Shown one piece after another: positions 8,020 to 17,200 of a stretch of 32,928 nt of DNA. How positions within the stretch are numbered: the stretch's first letter is position 1; each line of letters starts with the position of its first letter. The stretch spans positions 1 through 32,928 of the forward strand of contig JABSOG010000002.1 in the NCBI GenBank assembly GCA_013216025.1. Reading direction: 5' to 3'. The DNA is from Algicola sp. GTDB lineage: Bacteria > Pseudomonadota > Gammaproteobacteria > Enterobacterales > Alteromonadaceae. Below the pieces are notes generated by a model. That model made no database searches, was not told the origin of the DNA, and saw nothing but the letters and a program-made list of their open reading frames with translations. Made by a program: the position numbers and the translations under genes.

Positions 8020-9126
8020 ATGCAGCAGTTAAAATCGTTATTGTGTTTTTCAGGCAGTGAGCAATCCAGCCGCTTCGGCGTCATTCAGTCAGCCGTTTAT
8101 CTTTGTTTTTTTCTTTTAAGTTTACTGCTAGCCAGTGTCCCCGCATTGTTTTTTGTGGTTGTGCTTGTGCTCGCGGTATTTGCCACCGCCAGCAGTGTAC
8201 GGCGGGTGCGCGATGCCGGATTAGCGCCAATGTTGAGCGCCATTCCGATTGGTGTTTATGTCGTCTGTGCCACGTTAATCAGCAGTATCGGTGGCAGTAG
8301 TTACTTTTTACTGATATTGGCGGTGCTGAGTACCGTTGGCCTGATGCTTTGCCCCAGCCGCCAACGTCATGATTATATTCAGGGTTACCATGGTCCGGTC
8401 GATTTATCGTCTCATCAAGCTAAAAAAGACACGTCCAACACCTATGCCAACCGCATCGAACCCACCTTTGTTGCAAGCCATGGGACCAGCGATCACAGTG
8501 ACACGCACAACGGTCAAATTGACGAACATTTTAGTGGCCAAACAGATTTCGATGAAACCACCAGCCAAAATAACGATTGGATTGAACCGTTAAAAAGCTG
8601 GGTGCTGGCCAATCAAAAAGTGGCGATTGCGGCGTTTGGTTTTATGGCTTTATTGTCGCTGGTGCTAGCGACTCTGCCTATGTGGTCGTCAAATCCAGTA
8701 GTAGAAGAGCAAACCGTTGCCACCCCAGAGCCAGTGGTTGCCGCGCAAAAAGTCAGGCTGCACAAACTCGAAATGCCCAACAATTATTATTTGATGACAG
8801 ATGAAAATCAGGGTTTGCTTATCCACTGGCCAGCTTATGCAGAAAATGACAATCCGGCTTTATGGTCGATATTAACGGCCAAAGGCGAGCCAAGCTGCGA
8901 AAACCTGCGCTTTAGCGACAACACTCGCTTTCGCACCAATTTGGTAGAAATTGAAAACGCTGGAGATCATTACGCCAGCTTTTCGCCGCTAGATACCGAA
9001 GCACTGGTCAAGGCCATCGCCGCCAAGAGCAACTTCTCACTGTGTGGTTACGAATTTTCGTTAAAAGGCAGTACGGCGGCGATCAATTCTTCACCGATAT
9101 TTTCGGTTTATCTTGAATCACTGTAA
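8020..9126 (+). CDS. DUF805-like membrane protein with extra C-terminal domain
   Basis: This 368-aa protein has an N-terminal membrane part with four hydrophobic segments (about residues 25-125), including the arginine/aspartate signature SSVRRVRDAGLAPMLSAIP that resembles the RLHD-type loop of DUF805 proteins. A polar linker (about 130-195) is followed by another membrane helix (VAIAAFGFMALLSLVLATLPMW, about 200-222) and a soluble C-terminal domain with two cysteines (SCENL and SLCGY) that could form a disulphide outside the cytoplasm. The stop overlaps the start of the tandem lipoyl gene (TAATG), so the two products are coupled and probably work together at the membrane. The function is unknown. 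Confidence 0.7.
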   Translation: MQQLKSLLCFSGSEQSSRFGVIQSAVYLCFFLLSLLLASVPALFFVVVLVLAVFATASSVRRVRDAGLAPMLSAIPIGVYVVCATLISSIGGSSYFLLILAVLSTVGLMLCPSRQRHDYIQGYHGPVDLSSHQAKKDTSNTYANRIEPTFVASHGTSDHSDTHNGQIDEHFSGQTDFDETTSQNNDWIEPLKSWVLANQKVAIAAFGFMALLSLVLATLPMWSSNPVVEEQTVATPEPVVAAQKVRLHKLEMPNNYYLMTDENQGLLIHWPAYAENDNPALWSILTAKGEPSCENLRFSDNTRFRTNLVEIENAGDHYASFSPLDTEALVKAIAAKSNFSLCGYEFSLKGSTAAINSSPIFSVYLESL

Positions 9127-9860
9127 TGAGCATATCCGCCCTAGTGCCCATCCTGCCCAGAGAGACCCGTCACGCAACGCTTGAAGCAATTTACGTCAGC
9201 CAAGGTCAATGGGTAGCAAGAGACGAGTGTCTATTCGACATAGAAACCGACAAGGTCGTGCTTGAGATAATGGCCGAACAAAGCGGGATCATCGATGAGA
9301 TTTTGGTGAATATTGGTGACGCTGTTGAAGCTGAACAGCTCATTTTGACCCTAAGAGCGCCCACCGAGCAAGAATTACAAGACATGCCCGCAGCCAAAGC
9401 CGATGCCGAGGAAAAAGCCAGACCACAACCCGCCCCCCAAATTATTCATGACATCCAATGTCGCCCTGAGGTTGTCGAAATAAATGTGCCGATATTACCC
9501 GAAAGTGTTCAAGATGCGACAATTTGCCAACTCAACGTTGTAAAAGGTCAATGGGTAGAGCAAGACGATGTTGTTTTTGAGGTTGAAACCGACAAAGTAA
9601 TACTTGAAGTGATTGCGCCTTATTCTGGGGTGATTTACGACATTAAAATCGACCAAGGTGAAGCGGTTGTTGCCCAGCAGTTGGTCATGACAATGAAAGA
9701 AAGACTGTCGGACGCGCCAAATCCAATGCCAGCAGATTCGCCTGAGCCAAAACCAAGCAGACCAACATCAGACGAACCGCCTCAAGGCTCACCCAACGTA
9801 TTCTACGGCTTGATGATATTTGTCGTTTTGCTAATTTTAGCCGGGATGTTTTTCACTTAG
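9126..9860 (+). CDS. Tail-anchored protein with two lipoyl domains
   Basis: The 244-aa protein contains two E2-type lipoyl domains. Domain 1 (residues about 4-78) carries FDIETDKVVLEI with K43 as the expected lipoylation site; domain 2 (about 117-192) carries FEVETDKVILEV with K157. Domain 2 begins VPILPESVQDATI, very close to the start of SucB (2-oxoglutarate dehydrogenase E2) lipoyl domains. No E1/E3-binding domain or acyltransferase domain follows; after a Pro-rich linker the protein ends in a single membrane helix (FYGLMIFVVLLILAGMFFT). It is therefore a membrane-tethered lipoyl carrier rather than a dehydrogenase subunit. It is coupled by a 1-base overlap to the DUF805-like gene. The partner enzymes are unknown. 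Confidence 0.85.
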   Translation: MSISALVPILPRETRHATLEAIYVSQGQWVARDECLFDIETDKVVLEIMAEQSGIIDEILVNIGDAVEAEQLILTLRAPTEQELQDMPAAKADAEEKARPQPAPQIIHDIQCRPEVVEINVPILPESVQDATICQLNVVKGQWVEQDDVVFEVETDKVILEVIAPYSGVIYDIKIDQGEAVVAQQLVMTMKERLSDAPNPMPADSPEPKPSRPTSDEPPQGSPNVFYGLMIFVVLLILAGMFFT

Positions 9861-9881
9861 TATTACACCCCATAAGCCATG

Positions 9882-9905
9882 GTGCCCAAGCAATGGCCCG
9901 GGCAC
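9882..9905. repeat. Inverted repeat between convergent genes
   Basis: GTGCCC and GGGCAC form a 6-bp GC-rich stem with a 12-base loop between two convergent genes. There is no T-tract on either strand, so it is only a weak candidate terminator. Confidence 0.25.
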
Positions 9906-9919
9906 TGCACTATCTTTGA

Positions 9920-11899
9920 CTACCAAACCCCCTGCCAAACAGCATTACCATGAATATAATAGACATCATTGCCGTGAATAATCGAGCGGTCTTCACGTCC
10001 ATTAATAAAGCTGTAGTCTTCGGGTAGGTTATCAACTTCCAAGGCATTTTTATCGACCAATTCGGCGCCGTTATCAGTGATATTCACCTCCAACATTTGC
10101 AGACTATTGCCGTGCTGCCAATAACCTTCGGCGTTGATATACCAACGACTAATTGGTATGGCAAAACGGTGTTCATTGTCAGTCATCTTTAAATAAGTCA
10201 GCGCATGATGGTCCCACTCTACCGGGGTGTAAGCGTCAGGATAAACCACGGTGCCTAGCTCCAGCGGATTGGCCGGGTCTGACACATCAAACAGCGATAC
10301 CTTAGCCCCTTCTTCAATCGGACTGGTATCAATGGTATTGCCCTGACCATTACCCGGAAAATTACCCGGGTCGACTTGCTGTCCCACGCCCAACAACAAG
10401 TTATCGCCAATTGGATGCAAATAAGACGAGAACCCCGGTACTTCAAGCTCACCGGCAATTTTAGGGTCGGTCGGATCCGACAAATCCAGAATATATAATG
10501 GGTCCATACGTTGATAAGTCACAATATACGCCTTGTCTTCAAAGTATCGAACCGCGTAAATATCTTCTTGCGGCTTGCCGATGGGATCAGGGTGTAAGTC
10601 ATTGGGCAACTGGCTGATAATATTGAGCTTGTTGTCTTGTGGTTGAGCATTAAGTACATACAACTGATGCTTGATATCTCCCGCCGAAACGCTAGAGGTG
10701 ACCACTCTCAAGGTATTCTGATATTCGCTAAGGCGAAAACTGGGGTTGCTCCAACCAAAGTAACCATCGACTGTGCCCGCGCCCACGTAATCTAACGAAT
10801 TGCCAGGCCCACTGCCAAGATCAAACTTGTGGATCACCGACTGCTCAAGAATGCTGGTTGCCATCAGGTAAATCGCATTGCTTGAGGCATAAAGCGCCTG
10901 CGTCACTGCGTTGATGCATACCGATTCAATGCTGTCTGGCTGACTCAAATCGATGGTGGTCAAGGTCACAATACTGTCGTAACCATCGTAAGAACCTGCA
11001 TCTTCAGGGATAAAACAGTTTTGCGGATCAACCAAATTTTGCACGCTGTTGTCGGCTTTGGTCAGCTTGGGCATTAGGCTATTGACGTCAACCGCACGAA
11101 TAGCATCGTAATTGGCTTGTTTGTCTGCATCGGTGAAAGCGCCGTAATTGATGCCCTCAACGTTGGGCGAAAAGCTACTGACCACATACACCTTGTTATC
11201 GATTCGGCGGCTCGACAGTAAATAACCGTCAAACGAAATAGAGTCGTCCATAGTGGCCTGTTCTGGTGTGGCCACGTCATAAATCGCCACTTCGACCTTT
11301 TGATCATACGGATGCCATACATCAATCGGCATGATGTTATACCAGTTTGCCGCGCTACCAACCACGGTCAACTTGTCGCTGTGCAGATACAAACCAGACA
11401 TCGTATTTAACGTCCCTTCAGGCATCAACACTGCAACTTGTTCCATCGAAGTGTCGGGTTGACGTTTCATGATTTTGACATAATCGCGTTGCATGGCATT
11501 GTCGTCGGCCAACGGATCGTAATAACTGCGAGCGGCCATATACAGGTAATCGCCATCGTATTTGATGCGGTCGGCTTCATCCACGCCCGCCTCTTGCACA
11601 TTGGTGCTCGAATATCCTGCAGCGGAGTCACCGGCCTGCGTGGTTGAAGGTGTGGCAGTACAATTTCCACATTCTGTGAATTGCGAAATACTCGAAGTGT
11701 ACAACCCGTTTTTAAGGTGATTGCCAAAAGAAGCGGCGCTGGATGATTTTAACGGCCCTAACGACACCTTGGCCGAATTGACTTCAACCAATTGGCGGTT
11801 GACTTCGTCATCATCACCGCCGCCTCCACTGCCACAGGCAGACAATAGCAAGGTTGAAGAAAGTGCCAACAACGGCAATTTAAAACGTGGGTAATTCAT
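9920..11899 (-). CDS. Beta-propeller domain lipoprotein (PF09826-like)
   Basis: This is a 659-aa exported lipoprotein. The signal peptide ends in the lipobox LLSAC followed by a flexible GSGGGGDDD spacer. The conserved family phrase TNVQEAGVDEADRIKYDGDYLYM (residues about 98-120) is characteristic of the secreted beta-propeller domain family. Later blades repeat patterns such as IYDVATPEQ, LDLSDPTDPKIAGELEVPG and LFDVSDPANPLELG. Position +2 after the lipid-modified cysteine is Gly, which favours outer-membrane sorting under the usual rule. The family has no settled biochemical function; a sensing or binding role is possible. A promoter-like pair and an AAGGAT ribosome binding site lie upstream. 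The gene is divergent from the FG-GAP/Rhs genes. Confidence 0.88.
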   Translation of the reverse strand: MNYPRFKLPLLALSSTLLLSACGSGGGGDDDEVNRQLVEVNSAKVSLGPLKSSSAASFGNHLKNGLYTSSISQFTECGNCTATPSTTQAGDSAAGYSSTNVQEAGVDEADRIKYDGDYLYMAARSYYDPLADDNAMQRDYVKIMKRQPDTSMEQVAVLMPEGTLNTMSGLYLHSDKLTVVGSAANWYNIMPIDVWHPYDQKVEVAIYDVATPEQATMDDSISFDGYLLSSRRIDNKVYVVSSFSPNVEGINYGAFTDADKQANYDAIRAVDVNSLMPKLTKADNSVQNLVDPQNCFIPEDAGSYDGYDSIVTLTTIDLSQPDSIESVCINAVTQALYASSNAIYLMATSILEQSVIHKFDLGSGPGNSLDYVGAGTVDGYFGWSNPSFRLSEYQNTLRVVTSSVSAGDIKHQLYVLNAQPQDNKLNIISQLPNDLHPDPIGKPQEDIYAVRYFEDKAYIVTYQRMDPLYILDLSDPTDPKIAGELEVPGFSSYLHPIGDNLLLGVGQQVDPGNFPGNGQGNTIDTSPIEEGAKVSLFDVSDPANPLELGTVVYPDAYTPVEWDHHALTYLKMTDNEHRFAIPISRWYINAEGYWQHGNSLQMLEVNITDNGAELVDKNALEVDNLPEDYSFINGREDRSIIHGNDVYYIHGNAVWQGVW

Positions 11900-11934
11900 G
11901 GGATATCCTTAATAATCTAGTTCGTATTGGCTTA

Positions 11935-11962
11935 TTGATACTCTAGACCTTTATTTTGACAA
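11935..11962 (-). promoter_or_regulatory. Probable promoter of the beta-propeller lipoprotein gene
   Basis: On the minus strand TTGTCA and TATCAA are spaced by 16 bases, 36 bases upstream of the start codon. The same dyad (TTGACAACAGTTGT region) could supply a -35 for the divergent gene, with a weak -10 near 11979. Confidence 0.4.
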
Positions 11963-12130
11963 CAGTTGTAGCACTTTGATAAGAAATGTAATTATGTGTA
12001 ATTGCGAGCACCAAGCCAACAGTTCAACCAATCAACGACAAAGGTTTTTCGAGCCACTTGACAACCCAAATTAGACACATTAATATAGCCGCCAATTTTT
12101 GCCCAAACACAGTTGTTAAATGGAATAATA

Positions 12131-14272
12131 ATGAAACACGCCACACTGGCTATCGCCCTAGCACTATGCACAACAAATGCCTTATCTGAGCCACGTACCC
12201 ACTGGTCAACCGAAACCCACACCCCTCATTTTGGCAACGTAAACGAAAATACCCAAAAAGATCTACTACTGCAAACCAAAACCGCCGACAACAGCAGCCT
12301 GTTGATACTTGATGACACCACTCAAAGCGAGGTGCCAATTGAGCTGGCTAACGCAAAGCTGGCCTTGAGCGACGTAAACGGTGATGGTTTTGCCGATCTC
12401 TTTGTCGTTTACCCAGCGCAACAAATGGCGGTAACGTACTTGGGTAATGTGGATGGTTTTCAAAGCGTGGCTACTCACCAATACAACGTCGATACATTGA
12501 CTTGGCTTGATGATACGAGTGATGTTGAGTTATTAAGTGGTGATTTCAACGGCGACGGTCGCCAAGATGTCCTAGTCGTTGCTGAACAAAAACACTATAT
12601 GATGCACGCGGATGTTGACGGGCAATTGAGCGTTGTTCAAACCATTAATGGCAATGCCAAATGGGGTAGTAAGAAATCAGAAAAGTGGATAGTAAAAGAT
12701 TTTGATGGTGATGGCCGAGACGACATTTTTGCCCAATCTAAGAAAAAAAGCCAACAACACACCATCACCTACGCCAACAAAAAAGGCTATCTGAAAAATA
12801 AAAATAGCCATAAAATCACGGCCAAGATCACCGGTGTCGATTGGCATGGCGACGACTACAGCATTGGCGCAGGCAATATCGATGATGACAAGGCCGTAGA
12901 TTTGGTGCGGTTCAACAATGCCAGTGGTGGTATTGATGAAAATGGTATCATTGTACAGGGCAAAGCCGCTGCAACATCTAACCACAGTTTTGCACCGGGT
13001 AAAAACAAAGCCAGCACCACCCAGTCATTGGTAGGTGCGCCTGCCACCCCAACCAATTATCCTGGCAACGGCGGCAACAGTTATAAGCCATACAACATCA
13101 CCTATTCAATCCCTTTTGATAGCGTATCAGGCGCAACCTATTACGAATTGTACGAGAGTTCAACCGATTCTAATTACGCCCTCAAGTACAGTGGCAGTGG
13201 CACATCAGCCAGTTTTGTTCACTACAACTTTGGGTATCAATATTATAAATACAAAGCTTGTAATAGCGCAGGTTGCAGTGGGTTGAGCCCTTGGCGGCGG
13301 ATTTATGTTTATACCTCAGCAACAGCCAAAACTCCTGAGGTATCCCCGCTAAACGTCGCCACCAATGTTAACTACACCGTGTCGTGGAGACCCGCAGGTG
13401 GCGCCGTTGATGGTGCCGTTTATACCCTTTATGAAAGCCAAAATGGCGCATTTGAGACGACCGTTTACAGCGTCACGCGACAAACTTGGCAAGAAACCCT
13501 TTACTCGTTTACTACATCAAGGTCGGTTGGTGGTTCTTATCGATACCGAGTGACCGTTTGTAACCCACAAGTGTCGTGTACCGGCTCATCCTCGGTTTAT
13601 CAAACCGTGATAGCCCCCAACAGTGCGCCCATCGCGAACGCCGACAGTATCATGTTGACTCAAGGCAGCACCGTTTATATTAACGTGGTTGGCAACGACT
13701 GGGATGCCGAAGGCCAAGCACTCACGCCGGTATTGTACAATTTACCGGCGCATGGCAGCACCGCCATCGTTAACAATCATGTACGTTATACGCCCTACGG
13801 AAATTATTACGGCACCGACAGCTTCACCTACTGGGCGCAAGATACACAAGGACTGTATTCAGGCTTAGCGCAGGTCAACCTGACCATAAACGCGGCCATA
13901 TTAACCCCCGCCAAACCCACCATTACAGTTGTTAACGCAGCAACTGGTCAATTGACCCTAAGCTGGCCAGCACAAGCCAATGCCAGCAGGTACACCATAC
14001 AAGAGGCCTTTTGTTATGACAATTGTAACAACCTAACCAACACCGACTGGCAAACGCTGACGCCTGATACGTCGGCACTTGCCGTCAGCCTAACGGCCAA
14101 ACGCAGCGGCATATGGGCTTATCGACTATCAGCCTGTACCATCACCAACATTTGCAGCGGCTACAGCGACATGGCGACAACCGAAATTAAACGAAGAAGT
14201 GTGGCATTTATCCACTCAGACCTGCTGGGTACCCCAGTAGCACAATCAGATAAAGATGGAGACGTACTGTAA
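12131..14272 (+). CDS. Exported FG-GAP/VCBS-repeat protein with Ig-like domains and half an Rhs core motif
   Basis: The 713-aa protein starts MKHATLAIALALCTTNALS, a signal peptide, with GGAATA just upstream; the track's longer start is a TTG. FG-GAP/VCBS-type repeats with calcium-loop motifs follow: DVNGDGFADLFVV, DFNGDGRQDVLVV, DFDGDGRDDIFAQ. The middle holds fibronectin-III-like segments with paired cysteines (ATYYELYESS, GAVYTLYESQ). A cadherin-like Ig domain (APIANADSIMLTQGSTVYIN ... YYGTDSFTYWAQD) comes next, then another Fn3-like domain. It ends FIHSDLLGTPVAQSDKDGDVL, the phrase that normally opens the Rhs core region. The stop overlaps the start of the large Rhs gene (TAATG), so they form an operon. 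The likely role is as an adhesive or accessory partner of the Rhs protein. Confidence 0.85.
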   Translation: MKHATLAIALALCTTNALSEPRTHWSTETHTPHFGNVNENTQKDLLLQTKTADNSSLLILDDTTQSEVPIELANAKLALSDVNGDGFADLFVVYPAQQMAVTYLGNVDGFQSVATHQYNVDTLTWLDDTSDVELLSGDFNGDGRQDVLVVAEQKHYMMHADVDGQLSVVQTINGNAKWGSKKSEKWIVKDFDGDGRDDIFAQSKKKSQQHTITYANKKGYLKNKNSHKITAKITGVDWHGDDYSIGAGNIDDDKAVDLVRFNNASGGIDENGIIVQGKAAATSNHSFAPGKNKASTTQSLVGAPATPTNYPGNGGNSYKPYNITYSIPFDSVSGATYYELYESSTDSNYALKYSGSGTSASFVHYNFGYQYYKYKACNSAGCSGLSPWRRIYVYTSATAKTPEVSPLNVATNVNYTVSWRPAGGAVDGAVYTLYESQNGAFETTVYSVTRQTWQETLYSFTTSRSVGGSYRYRVTVCNPQVSCTGSSSVYQTVIAPNSAPIANADSIMLTQGSTVYINVVGNDWDAEGQALTPVLYNLPAHGSTAIVNNHVRYTPYGNYYGTDSFTYWAQDTQGLYSGLAQVNLTINAAILTPAKPTITVVNAATGQLTLSWPAQANASRYTIQEAFCYDNCNNLTNTDWQTLTPDTSALAVSLTAKRSGIWAYRLSACTITNICSGYSDMATTEIKRRSVAFIHSDLLGTPVAQSDKDGDVL

Positions 14273-17200
14273 TGACTGGATTAATCACCAAAACAATGAA
14301 ACCCCTGCACCTCATTGCAGCAATGGCACTGGCCTTTTACAGCCAAAATGTCTTGGCAGGCTCAGCTGAAGAAAGTACTTCGCTGGCCTATGAAGAAGTC
14401 CTGTCACGCAATGAAGCCAACGATTCCGTTACCGCAGAAACCACAGAATTACTGGGCGAGCGAATCGATTTAAATTCAGGCTCAGTCAGTTTCAGCCATA
14501 CCGATGTTTCTTTGCCGGGCAACAGTCAATTGCCCGTGACATTATCGCGGATCCACAAAAGTAAAGCGTACACCAACTTTAATCGCACCGACTTTGCCGA
14601 TTGGGCTTTAGACATACCCTATATTCAAACCACAACATTGGTTGGTGGTGGTTCTGGCAGCATTGGTACCGCCGGCCCTTGGGGTGAAAGCCCAAGAAGA
14701 GAGTGCAGTGGCGAACTTGAACAAGGCGAAGTGAACATTGATGGCAACCCTTACAACAGCACTGACTTTTATAATGGTGACACCATTCACATTCCCGGGC
14801 AGATAAGCGAGAAACTGCTAGATAAAGCCGACAGCCAGTTTCGTAAACGCACCAAATCTAACTGGGGCGTAAAATGTGAAGCCAATGCCGACAATACTGG
14901 CGAAATCTTCAAAGTCCATTCACCTGAGGGTACCGTTTATACCTTTTCTCGCCGCTTTAACGTGCTCGACGGTGTGGTTGTAAATAATTTTGGCAAAGAG
15001 GCTAGCGTAATCGGCAACAACCCAAAAGACGATACCGTTGCATCGGCAACCACGAGCGATCCAGACACACTATCGGTGATCCAGTACGAAGCTGCCAACC
15101 GTTACCATAAGTACATGTTTGTGACTTTGGTCGAAGACCGATTTGGCAATACCGTCACCTATGACTACACCACCGGCGGTTTGTTAAAAAGCATTACAGG
15201 TAGTGACGGTCGTAAAATTGAACTCACCCGATTCACTGAACAAGAGAAACCCGGTTTTACCAAGCTAATCAAAACAATGACCACCAATGGCCGTCAATGG
15301 ACTTACAACTACGCCTATGGCAACAAAGCATTGCAAAGCGTTGAATTACCTAATGGCCGCAGCTGGCAATATAACTTGTTGCCGCTGTTGAATGTTGCTA
15401 AACCAGGTATCGCTGAACAAAACTGTCAGCCTGAGGCTGATACAGCCACATTCAGCATCACCCACCCCAATGGTTTGACGGGTGAGTTTACCGTCAGAAG
15501 AACGTTGCATGGCAATGCCAATGTCACATGGGCGGGTTACCGCGAAAACTGGGGTGCGTATACGTTAAAACATTACACCAAACCCTGCTCGACACCCATG
15601 TCGATTATCAGTAAAAAGCTGACGGCGACCGGTATGGACACCCTAAACTGGGCTTACACTTACTCGCAAAATCAAGGCTTTTACGGTGACATCAGTGCGC
15701 TGCCCACAGGCGGCTCTCCAAGCCCGGCACCAAGTAATGCCGAGCTACCGACTGCCCCAATTACCTTACCAAGCAACATCAACACCACAGATTACAAAAG
15801 TACCACAGTGACTACCCCAGATGGTGCCAAAACCATTTATTACCACAACCGTGATTTTCTCTCGGCAGTGGATGGCTCTTTGGTTGCCACCCAGTATTTT
15901 GATATTGGTGGCACCAAGCTCAAAACCACGCAAGTAACCTTGGTACAAAATCCTACTCACATTGGTGATACAGGTCTGTCATACAGCAATATCAAACCGA
16001 TGGAATACCGGTTGAACAAGACCAAAAGCACCACAAAGCTGCATTATGCCAGTGGTGCAACAGATGAATATATCACCGAGTTTAGTGATTTCAATACCTA
16101 TGGCGTAGCAAAAACAACCCATGGCTATCACAAATACAATGGAGCTGCTGCCGCTGGGCATCGCTACACCAAACAGGCTTTTGACCATGACACCACGGCC
16201 TGGATTCTTAACAAACCAACGACAGCGCAGGTCAGTGCCAGTGCAACCGGACATACCACGGTGAACGAAACCACCTATTATGCCAAAGACCATGCCATGT
16301 ATCCGTTCATGCCTTATGAAGAAAAAGTCCATGGCGTATGGCAAAAGCGGTTTGTTGAATATCACACCCAAGGCGAAAAGTGCATAGCCGATGTGGTTAC
16401 GACAACGCAAGCAGAGTGTCACGGTAATATCAGCAAGGTTGAATTCAACGCCAAGTTAAAAAATGCCAACGGCACCGCTGCAGCTGACAATCGTTATGTC
16501 AGCTACGCCAGTTACAAACGTGGCAAGCCACAAACCGTGACAGTCGCCAAGCGTTACAGTGCCACAGCAACCATGTCGGCAAACACCTTAGTAGATGATA
16601 ATGGCTGGGTAAGCTGGACCACTGATTTTGATGGCACCAAAGTTAATTTTGGTTACGATGCACTGGGCAGACGCACCAGCGTTAACCCAACAGATGCAAC
16701 AGTAGCCGATACAGTAATAAGTTATTCATACATAGGCACAGCGCCCAACGACCAACCTGTGCAGACAATTTCACGTTGTACTGCAACAACCCAAACGGTT
16801 GGTGGGGTTGTTTCAGACATCTGCGTTGCAAGCTCTGAATTACTGACAACCAAAACAACGCTAGATGGTTTGTTGCGTTCATTAAAAACCGAAACCACTG
16901 ATGTTGCCCGTAATTTTACGGTTTACCAAAACAGCCAATTCAATGCATACAACAGTCCGACTTTTCAGTCTTATGTGGCCGGCACTCCCGGTAACAACGC
17001 GGGTACCACGACACTTTATGACGGTTTGCAGCGTGCAAAATCGGCGAGTGTAACCGATGGCGGTTCACAAACAACCACCTACTTGTCTGGCAACAAAATC
17101 AAAGCCAGTGACTTTAACACCAATGAAACCACCACGACTTACTTGGCGTATGGTTCACCAAGTTATGATAATGCAACAACCATTGCTTCACCCGAGGGCG

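Noticed and set aside
15979-16422. Minus-strand ORF of 147 aa inside the Rhs gene
   Set aside because: It is a shadow of the long Rhs frame, Cys/Gly-rich and without family resemblance.
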